Counted from the first letter of the stretch, positions 40,613 to 48,592 are shown. The stretch is 64,000 nucleotides of DNA from Rhodocyclaceae bacterium (GCA_006218025.1 VBWA01000008.1:167459-231458), one strand, 5' to 3'. The notes: generated from the letters alone by a model not told the origin. A program made the numbers and translations.

Positions 40613-41693
40613 GAGTTCAAATTCGAAGTGCAACTCTGATTAACGGATTGGGTGGGCGAGATGCGCTAGCATCCGAGCCCCTCGACCGCCAAGTCAAAGT
40701 TGCCCGGAATGAAATACACACATCTCACCCAAGACGAACGGTACCAGATTGCCATCCTTGCCAAAGCCGGACATGACAGAAGCGACATAGCCCGCGTAAT
40801 GAACCGCCACAAATCGAGCATTGGCCGGCAGATGAAGCGTAATCGCGGAGAGCGCGGCTATCGGCCCAAGCAAGCGCATGAGTTCTCACAGGCCCGCATA
40901 CGGGCCTGTGAGAACGGCCCTCGCGTTACGGCCGAAACATGGGCCATGGTTGACGCCAAACTTGGCGAGACGTGGAGTCCGGAGCAAGTCTCCGGCTACC
41001 TCAAAGTCAATGGACAGACCACCGTCAGCCACGAAAGCATCTACCAGCGTATCTACGCCGACAAGCGAGCCGGTGGCACGCTGCACCGCACCCTGCGCTG
41101 CCAGAAGGCCCGGCGAAAGCGTTATGGCGGCCGTGAGCGACGCGGCACCATCCCCAACCAAGTCTCCATCGATTTGCGCCCTGCCATCGTGGCCGAGCGT
41201 GGCCGCTTCGGCGATTGGGAGGCGAATCTGGTCATCGGCGCCGGACAGAAGCAGGCGCTGGTCACGATTAACGAGCGCACGTCCCGCTACTCCCTGATCG
41301 CGCATGTACCGTTCAAGACCGCGCAAGCTGTTTCGGACGCCATGGTCTCCTTGCTGACGCCTTTTGCAGCCCGTGTTCACACGCTGACGACTGACAACGG
41401 CAAGGAGTTTGCCCAGCATGAGCGTATCGCCGAAGAGCTCGACGCAGACTTCTTCTTCGCTCATCCCTATGCTTCCTGGGAACGCGGCGCGAACGAGAAT
41501 ATGAACGGCCTGATTCGCCAGTTCTTTCCAAAGAAGATGTACTTCGATTCCATTACCCCTGACCAAGTCGCCTTCGCCATGCACCGCCTCAATCACCGTC
41601 CCAGAAAATGCCTCGGCTTCAAAACGCCTCACGAGGTCTTCATGAAGCAGCTACACTCTCGTCATAACGCTGTTGCACTTCAGACTTGAATTC
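40613..41693 (+). mobile_element. IS30-family insertion sequence
   Basis: Imperfect terminal inverted repeats: left 40613-40634 (GAGTTCAAATTCGAAGTGCA with AC) and right 41672-41693 (reverse complement GAATTCAAGTCTGAAGTGCA with AC). One transposase gene fills it. No target-site duplication is obvious, so the ends are by similarity only. It sits just upstream of the RpoN/GIY-YIG gene. Confidence 0.85.
40709..41689 (+). CDS. IS30-family transposase
   Basis: A 326-residue transposase. The N-terminal HTH is MKYTHLTQDERYQIAILAKA with HDRSDIARVMNRHKSSIGRQ. The DDE catalytic residues, counted from the upstream TTG at 40700, are Asp172 (GDWEANLV), Asp232 (TTDNGKEF) and Glu266 (GANENMNG), a D-59-D-33-E spacing typical of IS30. 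The frame is intact. I prefer the ATG at 40709 (MKYTHLT) over the TTG nine bases upstream because it is the usual family start. Confidence 0.95.
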   Translation: MKYTHLTQDERYQIAILAKAGHDRSDIARVMNRHKSSIGRQMKRNRGERGYRPKQAHEFSQARIRACENGPRVTAETWAMVDAKLGETWSPEQVSGYLKVNGQTTVSHESIYQRIYADKRAGGTLHRTLRCQKARRKRYGGRERRGTIPNQVSIDLRPAIVAERGRFGDWEANLVIGAGQKQALVTINERTSRYSLIAHVPFKTAQAVSDAMVSLLTPFAARVHTLTTDNGKEFAQHERIAEELDADFFFAHPYASWERGANENMNGLIRQFFPKKMYFDSITPDQVAFAMHRLNHRPRKCLGFKTPHEVFMKQLHSRHNAVALQT

Positions 41694-41959
41694 GCCCAAA
41701 AAATTACGGCCCACTACAGGTAGTAGGCTTGGGAGCTAACCGGATAAGCACGGTTCGGCCTAGCGGAACCGGGTTGCGGCGGCCTGAATTATTTCTCCTG
41801 AATTCTCTGGCGGGATTCGTGGCGCTCCTGCACTTCGATCGAAAACGCCGTAGTCGAACACGCCAGTAGCCGCCACAAGCCGAATGGTCGCCCCGGCCTG
41901 CCACGCACAAAGCCCGAGCAAACCGTCAGTGACGGCTTCCAGTGTTTTAAGGAGATCGC

Positions 41960-42031
41960 ATGAAACGTTCGTGCCTTCTCATTGCGGCGTGCGCACAGAT
42001 CGAAATCACGCGCGGCCGACCCAGTCAGTAG
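41960..42031 (+). pseudogene. 23-residue remnant with a signal-peptide start
   Basis: AAGGAGATCGC precedes an ATG encoding MKRSCLLIAACAQIEITRGR then PSQ and a stop. The basic-hydrophobic-Cys opening and excellent Shine-Dalgarno look like the start of an exported or lipoprotein gene cut short, overlapping the bluB stop. The preceding 41694-41959 contains no gene I can support. Confidence 0.45.
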
Positions 42032-42696
42032 GCCGTTGGCGTCCCGCCAGCGCCGACTTTCCAGGTATTCTCGAACAGCACGTCCTTGAGCGGAAGCCGC
42101 GCACCCCAGCCGGCATCCTCGAACATCGGACGCGGATAGAAGGCCGGCACCCGGCCGATGCACAGGATGGCGACGGGTCGTGCACCCGCCGGTATTCCCA
42201 GCAGGGCGGCCAGACTGTCCGGGTCGAAGAAAGACACCCAGCCGAGCCCGACGCCTTCGGCGCGGGCGAGCAGCCACATGTTCTGAATGGCGCAGGCAGC
42301 CGAGGCCAGGTCCATTTCCGGCAGGGTGCGGCGGCCGACGATATGCGCTTCCCGCCCCGGCATCAGGCTGACCACCAGCACCTCGGCGCAGTCGAGGATG
42401 CCCTCGATCTTCACCTGCAGGAATTCCTCGTTGCGCGAAGGCAGGGCGGCGGCCGTGGCGACGCGCTCGGCGTCCACCTGGGCGTGAATGCAGTTTCGCA
42501 GCGTTCGGTCGGTGATACGCAGAAAGCGCCAGGGCTGCATGAAACCCACCGAGGGCGCGAGATGGGCGGCTTCCACCAGTCGCTCCAATAGGCCATCGGG
42601 CAGCGGGTCGGGCAGGAAGTGGCGCATGTCGCGCCGCTCCCTAATCACACGCTCGATGGCGGCAATTTCGGTATCGGAGTAACGCGCGGAACTCAT
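42025..42696 (-). CDS. bluB: 5,6-dimethylbenzimidazole synthase
   Basis: A 223-residue flavin-destroying enzyme that converts reduced FMN and oxygen to dimethylbenzimidazole, the lower ligand used by CobT. Family pattern: RRDMRHFLPDPLPDGLLERL, APSVGFMQPWRFL, IVGRRTLPEMDLASAACAIQNMW in pieces, and GVGLGWVSFFD. The last twelve residues (WKVGAGGTPTAY) come from a dispersed repeat rather than the family. Its ATG overlaps the cbpB stop by four bases, placing it in the cbpA-cbpB-bluB riboswitch operon. Confidence 0.94.
   Translation of the reverse strand: MSSARYSDTEIAAIERVIRERRDMRHFLPDPLPDGLLERLVEAAHLAPSVGFMQPWRFLRITDRTLRNCIHAQVDAERVATAAALPSRNEEFLQVKIEGILDCAEVLVVSLMPGREAHIVGRRTLPEMDLASAACAIQNMWLLARAEGVGLGWVSFFDPDSLAALLGIPAGARPVAILCIGRVPAFYPRPMFEDAGWGARLPLKDVLFENTWKVGAGGTPTAY
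42040..42061 (-). repeat. dispersed KVGAG-type repeat, copy 5 (3' end of bluB)
   Basis: Minus strand GAAAGTCGGCGCTGGCGGGA with CG; shares 18 contiguous bases with copies 2 and 3 and encodes KVGAGGT at the bluB C-terminus. Confidence 0.65.
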
Positions 42697-44084
42697 TGCA
42701 GGGTCACCTGGAAACTTGTTTCAACGCCCTCGTCCCATCCGTCCCAGAGAAAGTCGCCGGCCCTGCCGTCGGCGATCAGGCGCAGCGCGTAGCGCACCTG
42801 CTCCTCGTAGAAGCCGCAGAAGGCGCCGATCCGCGCCATGCCGCCGTTCATCTCATGCGCTTCGGCCGGGCAGGGTGCGCCGCAGAAATGGCGGATCGCG
42901 CACGTCGAGCAGGGCGCGAACTTATCCACGTCGCGCCCGGTCACCTTGGCGAAGGCGGGGCTGGCGAGGACGTCGTCGATCGAATCGCGGAACAGGTTGC
43001 CGCCCTCGAAGGCGGGCAGGCCGATGAATTCGCTACACGGGAAGAGGCCACCGTCGGGCGCCAGTGCGAAGAAAGCGCGGCCGCCGCCGCAGGGTGAGAT
43101 GTCGCACATAAGCCGCCGAGCCGTGGGTGCCAGGATCGCCAGCAGGATGTTGGCGAAATTGGCCACCACCAGCTTGCGCCCGCTCTCGCAGAAGAGCGCG
43201 TGGCTGCGCTCGACGGCGGCGATGAAGTGCGCCGCCAGCGCGTCGTCGGCGGGCTTCACGCTACGCGCACCGGGGAGAGTGCAGCGCACGGCGTTGAGCA
43301 TGCAGGTCGGCACTTGGCGGGCATGGAACAGTTCGACCAGCGGCACGAGCTGGTCGATATTCTTCGACGTACAGGTGGCAATCACGCTCCAGGCGTCGTA
43401 GCCGCGCAGCGCGTCCATCGCGGCCAGCACCTTGTCATGCACGCTCCTGCCGCCGAAGGTCAGGCGCGTGGCGTCGGTGATTTCAGCCAGCGGCCCGTCG
43501 AGCGACAGGCCGATGCTGACGCGACGCTCGGTGAGAAAGCGCAGCGTGCTGTCGTCGAGCAGCGTGGCATTGGTCTGTACGCCGAAAACGTAGTCGTCGC
43601 CGTAGGCGTCGATGGCGGCGAACAGCGCATCGCGGTTCATCAGCGGCTCGGCGCCGTGGAAGATGATGCGCGGCTTGCGTCCGGCCGGCATGACCGTCGC
43701 GAAGTAGGCCTTAAGACGCTCCAGCGCCGCGAGCAGCCGGTCGGCGGTCATGTGTTCGCCGTCGCGCCGCATCGTGCGCGGGATGTAGCAGTAGGTGCAG
43801 TCGAGGTTGCAGCGCTCGGTCGGGTTCACATACACGGCCGAGGGTTTGAGTTCGAAGCGCAGGCCGTGCAATTCGCGCGCGAATTCGGTGGCGCGTTCGC
43901 GATAGGCGTCGAGCAGCGGCCCGCCGGACAGCGTCTCGGCCAGTCGATCCTTGCGCACCAGCGCCCAGAAGGCGGTGGCTGGGTCGGTCAGCGCGAGGTA
44001 GTCGGCATGGCCGATGTCGAGCGGCAGCAGGGACGGGCTACCGCCGCCGTTGACATGGCGGCCGGCGACAGCGCCGGCGCTCAT
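42693..44084 (-). CDS. cbpB: SPASM radical SAM peptide-modifying enzyme (CbpB-like)
   Basis: A 463-residue radical SAM protein. The [4Fe-4S] cluster that cleaves SAM is bound by Cys92, Cys96 and Cys99 in TERCNLDCTYCYIP. A SPASM domain follows with many Cys (MCDISPCGGG, GLFPCSEF, APCSTCAIRHFCGAPCP, FCGFYEEQ), enough for two auxiliary clusters. This matches enzymes that modify ribosomally made peptides, and the arrangement (short peptide gene, cobalamin riboswitch) matches the family I remember as CbpB. Substrate is presumably CbpA, encoded just upstream with ATGA overlap. The start is set by that overlap; the chemistry is unknown. Confidence 0.85.
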   Translation of the reverse strand: MSAGAVAGRHVNGGGSPSLLPLDIGHADYLALTDPATAFWALVRKDRLAETLSGGPLLDAYRERATEFARELHGLRFELKPSAVYVNPTERCNLDCTYCYIPRTMRRDGEHMTADRLLAALERLKAYFATVMPAGRKPRIIFHGAEPLMNRDALFAAIDAYGDDYVFGVQTNATLLDDSTLRFLTERRVSIGLSLDGPLAEITDATRLTFGGRSVHDKVLAAMDALRGYDAWSVIATCTSKNIDQLVPLVELFHARQVPTCMLNAVRCTLPGARSVKPADDALAAHFIAAVERSHALFCESGRKLVVANFANILLAILAPTARRLMCDISPCGGGRAFFALAPDGGLFPCSEFIGLPAFEGGNLFRDSIDDVLASPAFAKVTGRDVDKFAPCSTCAIRHFCGAPCPAEAHEMNGGMARIGAFCGFYEEQVRYALRLIADGRAGDFLWDGWDEGVETSFQVTLQ

Positions 44085-44263
44085 TGGGCCGGCTTCCGGT
44101 CCATCAGGATGTAGTGCGACAGGCCGACGCCGTCGGCGTCGCAGCGCTGGCGGCTGGCGATGACGGCGGGCAGGGGTGTCCGCTGGGAAGACGTCTGCGG
44201 CGTGGCGGGTTGTGCGACGGTTTTGTCCTGCTGCGGTGCGGTGCTGCTTGTCATGGTCGACAT
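44081..44263 (-). CDS. cbpA: CbpA-like modified-peptide precursor
   Basis: A 60-residue peptide: a low-complexity Ser/Thr/Gln/Pro leader-like first half (MSTMTSSTAPQQDKTVAQPA) and a distinct C-terminal core, RQRCDADGVGLSHYILMDRK followed by PAQ. The core has one Cys, an Asp-Gly pair and aromatic residues that could be modified. CCGAGGAGAGCCTTC before the ATG is a good ribosome-binding site. The stop overlaps cbpB (ATGA). It is the first gene after the riboswitch terminator. Confidence 0.8.
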   Translation of the reverse strand: MSTMTSSTAPQQDKTVAQPATPQTSSQRTPLPAVIASRQRCDADGVGLSHYILMDRKPAQ

Positions 44264-44281
44264 GAAGGCTCTCCTCGGTTC

Positions 44282-44335
44282 CGGAAAAGAAAAAAGGTTT
44301 CGCCGCCACGCTGCCAAGCGCGACGACGAAACCCT
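44282..44335 (-). terminator. intrinsic terminator of the cbpA riboswitch
   Basis: Minus strand GGTTTCGTCGTCGCGC pairs with GCGTGGCGGCGAAACC (with wobble pairs) across TTGGCA, followed by TTTTTTCTTTT. It ends about 18 bases before the cbpA start and is the likely ligand-controlled switch. Confidence 0.85.
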
Positions 44336-44360
44336 TGCCATTGGCTTCTCGAACGTGAAT

Positions 44361-44540
44361 CAGCAGGTCTTCTGGCTTTCGGATCGACCGGATCAGCCGC
44401 GCCTTCCCGCCGGAACGTTTCCCGGCAGTGGCCGACCGCCCCATTCTTTGCATATGAGCGGCCCTGCGGCATCCGTCCCCGATTACAGCGGCGGGCCCGC
44501 CACGGATTTGCACCGTGTTCCTGGATGCTGATGTCGGTGT
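44361..44540 (-). promoter_or_regulatory. cobalamin riboswitch controlling cbpA-cbpB-bluB
   Basis: The minus strand holds GGAACACGGTGCAAATCCGT, GGCGGGCCCGCCGCTGTAAT, GCCACTGCCGGGAAAC, GGGAAGGCGC and AGCCAGAAGACCTGCT, in the order of the cobalamin aptamer. It lies between the 3' end of cbiA and cbpA, so it acts on the peptide operon. Confidence 0.94.
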
Positions 44541-44582
44541 GGATTCTCGCCGACAAGATGAGACCCGTCAAGAAATAACGCG

Positions 44583-45872
44583 CTACCAGAACAGTCGCGC
44601 AACACCCTCCGGGTTGGAGGGAAAGTAGCAATGCATGTAGCTCGCCGTGAGCCGATGATGGCGATAGATCGGCTCGCTGCCACGCCCGTTGGGCTTGACC
44701 GCCTCGGCCAGGGGCTCGAGCGCGGTCTCGGTGGTCGAGTAATGGAAGGTGTGGCCGGTGAGGCGTCCCTCGGGCAGTTCGGCGGCGAGCATGCCGAGGC
44801 CGGCGAGCTTCGCCTGCATCCGCGTCGTTCCGGGCAGCAGGCCGAAAGCGGCATGCGACGCGCCGTCGACGGTGATCAGATTTTCGAAGCAGGCCATCAT
44901 GCCGCCGCATTCCGCCAACAGCGGCTTGCCGGCATCGACATGCGCGGCGAGGGCGGCGGCCATGGTAGTGTTGGCGGCGATGGTGTCGGCATGCAGCTCC
45001 GGATAGCCGCCAGGCAGCCAGACGGCATCGCAGGCGGGAAGACGCGTATCGACCAGCGGCGAGAAGAATATAAGCCGCGCGCCCAGCGCCGCCAGGCATT
45101 CGAGATTGGCGGGATAGAGGAAGCAGAAGGCGGCGTCGCGAGCGACGGCGATGGTTTTGCCGGCGAGCTTCGCTTCAAAAGTTGGCGCTGGCGATACGGC
45201 GAATTCCGCGGCGGGCGGCAACGCGGCGGCGGGTGTGTCGGCCAGCGCGTCGGCCATGCGCTCGATGCGGGCGTCGAGGTCGGCGATCTCGCCCGCCGGC
45301 AGCAGGCCGAGATGGCGCTCCGGCAGCGCGCAGGCGGCATCGCGCGGCAGGTGGCCGGCCCACACGATGTCGGGCGGCAGGGTCTTCTGCACGAGTTCGG
45401 CATGGTGCTTGCTGCCGGTGCGGTTGGCGAGCACGTGGGTGATGTTCGCGCCCTCGCCGTAATTTTTAAGACCCCAGGCGACGGCGCCGAAGGAGCCGGC
45501 CATGGCGGCGGCATCGATCACCAGCAGGATGGGCAGGCCGAGGCGGCGCGCGAGTTCGGCCGAGTTCGGCGCGCCGTCGTGCAGGCCCATGACGCCTTCG
45601 ACCAGAATCAGGTCGGCCTCGGCGGCTGCACGATTCAGGCGCCAGCGCGCATCGGCCTCGCCGCACATGCGAAAGTCGATGTTCTCGCAGGGCGCACCGG
45701 AGGCCAGGGCGTGGATCTGCGGGTCGAGAAAGTCGGGGCCGCACTTGAAGACCCGGACGCGCCGCCCTTGCCGCACATGCAGCCGCGCCAGCGCGGCCGT
45801 GACCGTGGTCTTGCCCTGCCCCGAGGCCGGCGCGGCTATAAGCAATGCTGGACAACTGGATGAACTCACCAT
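44583..45872 (-). CDS. cbiA: cobyrinic acid a,c-diamide synthase
   Basis: A 429-residue glutamine-dependent amidase (CbiA/CobB). The P-loop is IAAPASGQGKTTVTAALARL, followed by VRVFKCGPDFLDPQIH and EGVMGLHDG. The C-terminal amidotransferase has the nucleophile Cys in LAECGGMMA and GHTFHYS. It amidates the a and c side chains of (cobalt-)cobyrinic acid. The linker between the domains (EFAVSPAPTFEAK) is encoded by a reverse copy of the dispersed repeat. Its start overlaps the cobO stop by a few bases; it is the last gene of the long operon. Confidence 0.94.
   Translation of the reverse strand: MVSSSSCPALLIAAPASGQGKTTVTAALARLHVRQGRRVRVFKCGPDFLDPQIHALASGAPCENIDFRMCGEADARWRLNRAAAEADLILVEGVMGLHDGAPNSAELARRLGLPILLVIDAAAMAGSFGAVAWGLKNYGEGANITHVLANRTGSKHHAELVQKTLPPDIVWAGHLPRDAACALPERHLGLLPAGEIADLDARIERMADALADTPAAALPPAAEFAVSPAPTFEAKLAGKTIAVARDAAFCFLYPANLECLAALGARLIFFSPLVDTRLPACDAVWLPGGYPELHADTIAANTTMAAALAAHVDAGKPLLAECGGMMACFENLITVDGASHAAFGLLPGTTRMQAKLAGLGMLAAELPEGRLTGHTFHYSTTETALEPLAEAVKPNGRGSEPIYRHHRLTASYMHCYFPSNPEGVARLFW
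45177..45213 (+). repeat. dispersed KVGAG-type repeat, copy 6 (antisense inside cbiA)
   Basis: Plus strand AAAAGTTGGCGCTGGCGATA then CGGCGAATTCCGCGGCG; about 80 percent identical to copy 1 over 37 bases. Here it is opposite to the coding strand. Confidence 0.6.
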
Positions 45873-46477
45873 TCCATCCCCGGCATGGCCTTCACGCCGG
45901 CCTTGAAGGCATGCTTGACCATGGTCATGTCAGTCACGGTGTCGGCCGCCTCGATCAGCGCCGCGGGCGCCGCGCGGCCGGTAACGATGGCGTGCTGCAT
46001 TGGCGGACGCGCAGCCAGCGCGGCAAGCACCTCGTCGAGCGGCAGCCACTGGTACTTGAAGGCGTAAGTGAGTTCGTCAAGCACGACGAGATTGACGGCG
46101 GGATCGCGCAGGTAAGCGGCGGCGACTTCCCATGCGGCGCGGGCGGCGGCGGCATCGCGCGCGGCATCCTGCGTCTCCCAGGTGAAACCTTCGCCCATCA
46201 CATGCCAACTGATCCCGGGCAGGCGGCCGAGCACCGTCTCCTCGCCGGTGTCTTTGCGCGCCTTGACGAACTGGACGACAGCTACGCGCATGCCGTGGCC
46301 GAGCGCGCGCGCGACGACGCCGAAGGCCGCCGAGGACTTGCCCTTGCCGTTGCCGGTGTTGACCAGCAGCACGCCGCGCTCGGTCGCGGCGGCGGCGATC
46401 TTGCCATCCACCACGTCCTTCTTGCGCTGCATGCGTACAGCATGGCGCTCGTTGCGTGCGTTGTCGGGGACACTCAT
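45866..46477 (-). CDS. cobO: cob(I)yrinic acid a,c-diamide adenosyltransferase
   Basis: A 203-residue BtuR/CobO-type adenosyltransferase that attaches the 5'-deoxyadenosyl group to the corrinoid cobalt. The P-loop is VNTGNGKGKSSAAFG; VVQFVKARKDTGE and VLDELTYAFKYQWL complete the family pattern. The N-terminal extension (MSVPDNARNERHAVRMQRKK) is typical. Its start shares an ATGA overlap with cbiH upstream. Confidence 0.95.
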   Translation of the reverse strand: MSVPDNARNERHAVRMQRKKDVVDGKIAAAATERGVLLVNTGNGKGKSSAAFGVVARALGHGMRVAVVQFVKARKDTGEETVLGRLPGISWHVMGEGFTWETQDAARDAAAARAAWEVAAAYLRDPAVNLVVLDELTYAFKYQWLPLDEVLAALAARPPMQHAIVTGRAAPAALIEAADTVTDMTMVKHAFKAGVKAMPGMEW

Positions 46478-47460
46478 GCTTCGGCTTCTTCGACCTCGTC
46501 CTCGTCCGCTGCCGCGCCCGGCGGCTCGTCGAGCACGGACTGGATGTAGTCCTCGGGCAGCCGGTACTCGCGCGCGAGTTCCGCAGCGCTCTTGCCGCTG
46601 GCCTGTACCGTGGCGATCCAGCCGTTGAGGCCGGTGGACAGCGAGCGGCCGGGCTGCTCACCGGTCTTGGTGTTGCTGCCCGTACCGCCATCGACGTCAT
46701 ACTTGTTGGCATAGCCGCGCGGCGTGACCATGAGGCCATGCTTGACGAAGGTGTTGGAGTTGCCGATCAGTACCGTGGTCAGCATGCCGATGTCGCACTC
46801 GGACATTTTCTCCAGCGTGGTGAACTCGATGCGCTGCTTCTTGCGGTAGGCCGACTTGACGATGGCTACCGGCGTGTCGGGGCGGCGATGACGCAGGAAC
46901 AGGCGCTGCGCCTCGACGATCTGCCGCGTGCGCCGTCCGCTTTTGGGGTTGTAGAGGGCGACGACGAAATCGGACATGGCGGTGGCATCGAGGCGGCGCG
47001 CGATCACCGGCCACGGTGTCAGCAGGTCGGACAGCGAAATGGCGCAGAAGTCGTGAGTCAGCGGCGCGCCGACCAGCGCGGCACAAGTATTGAGCGCCGA
47101 GGCGCCGGGAATGATTTCCACCTCGATGTCCGAGTCCGGTGTCCAGCCGGCCTGGAACAGGACTTCGAAGGTCGGTCCGGCCATGCCGTAGACACCGGCA
47201 TCGCCCGACGACACCAGCGCCACCTTCTTCCCCTGGCGGGCGCGGTCGAGCGCCTCGATGGCGCGGTCGAGTTCCTCGGTCATCGACTTCTTGATGACTT
47301 CCTTGCCCTCCACCAGGTCGGCGACAAGACGGATGTAGGTGACATAGCCGATGACCGTGTCGGCCTCGGCGATGGCGGCGCGGGCGCGATAGGTCAGGTG
47401 TTCGTTGCTGCCCGGGCCGAGGCCGACGAGCATGATCTTGCCGGTTTTCTGTTGGGTCAT
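46474..47460 (-). CDS. cbiH: precorrin-3B / cobalt-factor III C17-methyltransferase, C-terminally extended
   Basis: A 328-residue SAM-dependent tetrapyrrole methylase (CbiH/CobJ) carrying out ring contraction. Motifs: VGLGPGSNEHLTYRARAAI, VSSGDAGVYGMAGP, EIIPGASALNTCAALVGAPL, and ALYNPKSGRR. The family usually ends near 250 residues; here about 70 more follow (GLNGWIATVQASGKSAAELA, REYRLPEDYIQSVLDE and an acidic tail), without Cys, so unlike the Fe-S-bearing CbiH60 type. The extension resembles a small helical domain of unknown role. Confidence 0.92.
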   Translation of the reverse strand: MTQQKTGKIMLVGLGPGSNEHLTYRARAAIAEADTVIGYVTYIRLVADLVEGKEVIKKSMTEELDRAIEALDRARQGKKVALVSSGDAGVYGMAGPTFEVLFQAGWTPDSDIEVEIIPGASALNTCAALVGAPLTHDFCAISLSDLLTPWPVIARRLDATAMSDFVVALYNPKSGRRTRQIVEAQRLFLRHRRPDTPVAIVKSAYRKKQRIEFTTLEKMSECDIGMLTTVLIGNSNTFVKHGLMVTPRGYANKYDVDGGTGSNTKTGEQPGRSLSTGLNGWIATVQASGKSAAELAREYRLPEDYIQSVLDEPPGAAADEDEVEEAEA

Positions 47461-47852
47461 TGGGGGATCCTTGCAATGGAAACGGTGGCGTTGCGCCCAT
47501 CGGGGCCGCGCTTCTTGTGCTTTTCGATGATGAGTTGGGTCTTGTCAGCGCCGGCGGCGAGCAGCGCGGCGGCCTCGGACACCGAGGGCGTGCCGGTGTG
47601 CTTGCGCACGGTCTCTGATGGATTGTGCACCTCGACAGCGGCGAGTTCAGCCGCCGGATAGAAGCGGATCTGCCAGCCACGCACTTGCGCGAAGCTGAGC
47701 AGCCCGGCCTCGTCCGCCTTGAGGTCAATACTGGCGACAGCGGCAACATCGCCCGTGCCGGCGCCGCAGGCGGCCAGCGCTTCGTCTACGGCATGGGCGA
47801 TGGTTTCGGTCGGCGTGCCGCGATCGCAGCCCAAGCCTAGGGCGATTCTCAT
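47457..47852 (-). CDS. cobE: CbiG C-terminal domain protein (CobE-like)
   Basis: A 131-residue protein equal to the C-terminal domain of CbiG (CobE in aerobes): MRIALGLGCDRGTPTETIAH, ASIDLKADEAGLLSFA and VSEAAALLAAGADKTQLIIE. In most cobalt-early organisms it is fused to the N-terminal CbiG part, which here is the preceding gene with an ATGA overlap. Together they should perform the acetaldehyde-releasing ring-opening step. Confidence 0.88.
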   Translation of the reverse strand: MRIALGLGCDRGTPTETIAHAVDEALAACGAGTGDVAAVASIDLKADEAGLLSFAQVRGWQIRFYPAAELAAVEVHNPSETVRKHTGTPSVSEAAALLAAGADKTQLIIEKHKKRGPDGRNATVSIARIPQ

Positions 47853-48592
47853 GTGTTTGTTGCCGGACGATACACGATGCGTTTGCCGGCGAGCGGCGCG
47901 ACGAACGCGGATGGCATTTCGCGCGCGCTGATCCACAGCACGGCGCCGAATTCTTCGGGGACCACGTCTTCGAGACGGGAGAAGCGTTGCAGGTTCGCTG
48001 GCAGCGGTCCGCTGCGGCCGTTGGCGTGATTGACCCACCAGTCTTCGTTGCCGGCCTCCTGCACCAAGGCGACCGGTTCGTCGTTCACCACGGCGGCGCT
48101 GGCTCGAACGACCTCGTCGTGCGTGGCCTCGAAGGTCCAGCCGAGTTCGCGGCCGAGCAGGTCCACCGCCAGCGTCTGACGCGCATCCGATGCGGTGGTC
48201 AGCACCGGCGTGGCGCCGAGTGCGGTGGCGAGATGCCCGGCCAGCGCGTTGGCGCCGCCGAGGTGGCCGGAAAGCACGGGAATGGCGAACTTGCCCGCCT
48301 CATCGACCACCACCACGGCCGGGTCGGTCTCCTTGTTGTGCAGATGCGGCGCGATCAGGCGCACCACGGCGCCGAGCGAGACGATGGCGACGATGCCATC
48401 GAAGGCGGCGAACAGCACCGGCACCTGGTCGCCGACCTTGCCGACATAGGTGTGGGCAGCCCCGGGTGCGGCGATTTCGGCCTCGGCCTTGAATTTGTCC
48501 GGGGCAAAAAGCTGGGCGCCGGGCAGCACGGCGACGACCTTGCCGGCCAGCGCGATGCCGTGGCGGGTGATGGAAACGACGGCGATTTTCAT
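47849..48592 (-). CDS. cbiG: CbiG N-terminal and middle domains
   Basis: A 247-residue protein with CbiG N-terminal (MKIAVVSITRHGIALAGKVV, FDGIVAIVSLGAVVRLIAPH) and middle (VLSGHLGGANALAGHLATAL, TTASDARQTLAVDLLGRELG) domains. It lacks the C-terminal domain, supplied by the next gene. CbiG opens the delta-lactone of cobalt-precorrin-5A. The presence of a full SGHLGGAN motif suggests activity. ATGA overlaps bind it to both neighbours. Confidence 0.9.
   Translation of the reverse strand: MKIAVVSITRHGIALAGKVVAVLPGAQLFAPDKFKAEAEIAAPGAAHTYVGKVGDQVPVLFAAFDGIVAIVSLGAVVRLIAPHLHNKETDPAVVVVDEAGKFAIPVLSGHLGGANALAGHLATALGATPVLTTASDARQTLAVDLLGRELGWTFEATHDEVVRASAAVVNDEPVALVQEAGNEDWWVNHANGRSGPLPANLQRFSRLEDVVPEEFGAVLWISAREMPSAFVAPLAGKRIVYRPATNT

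Noticed and set aside
42693..44084. Radical SAM gene as an anaerobic sulfatase maturase or PqqE
   Set aside because: No sulfatase or pqq gene is nearby, whereas a short peptide gene overlaps its start and a cobalamin riboswitch controls it.
42693..44513. Longer form of the radical SAM protein starting at 44513
   Set aside because: The extra 143 codons run through cbpA in another frame, the terminator and part of the riboswitch; the ATGA overlap at 44081-44084 gives a natural start.
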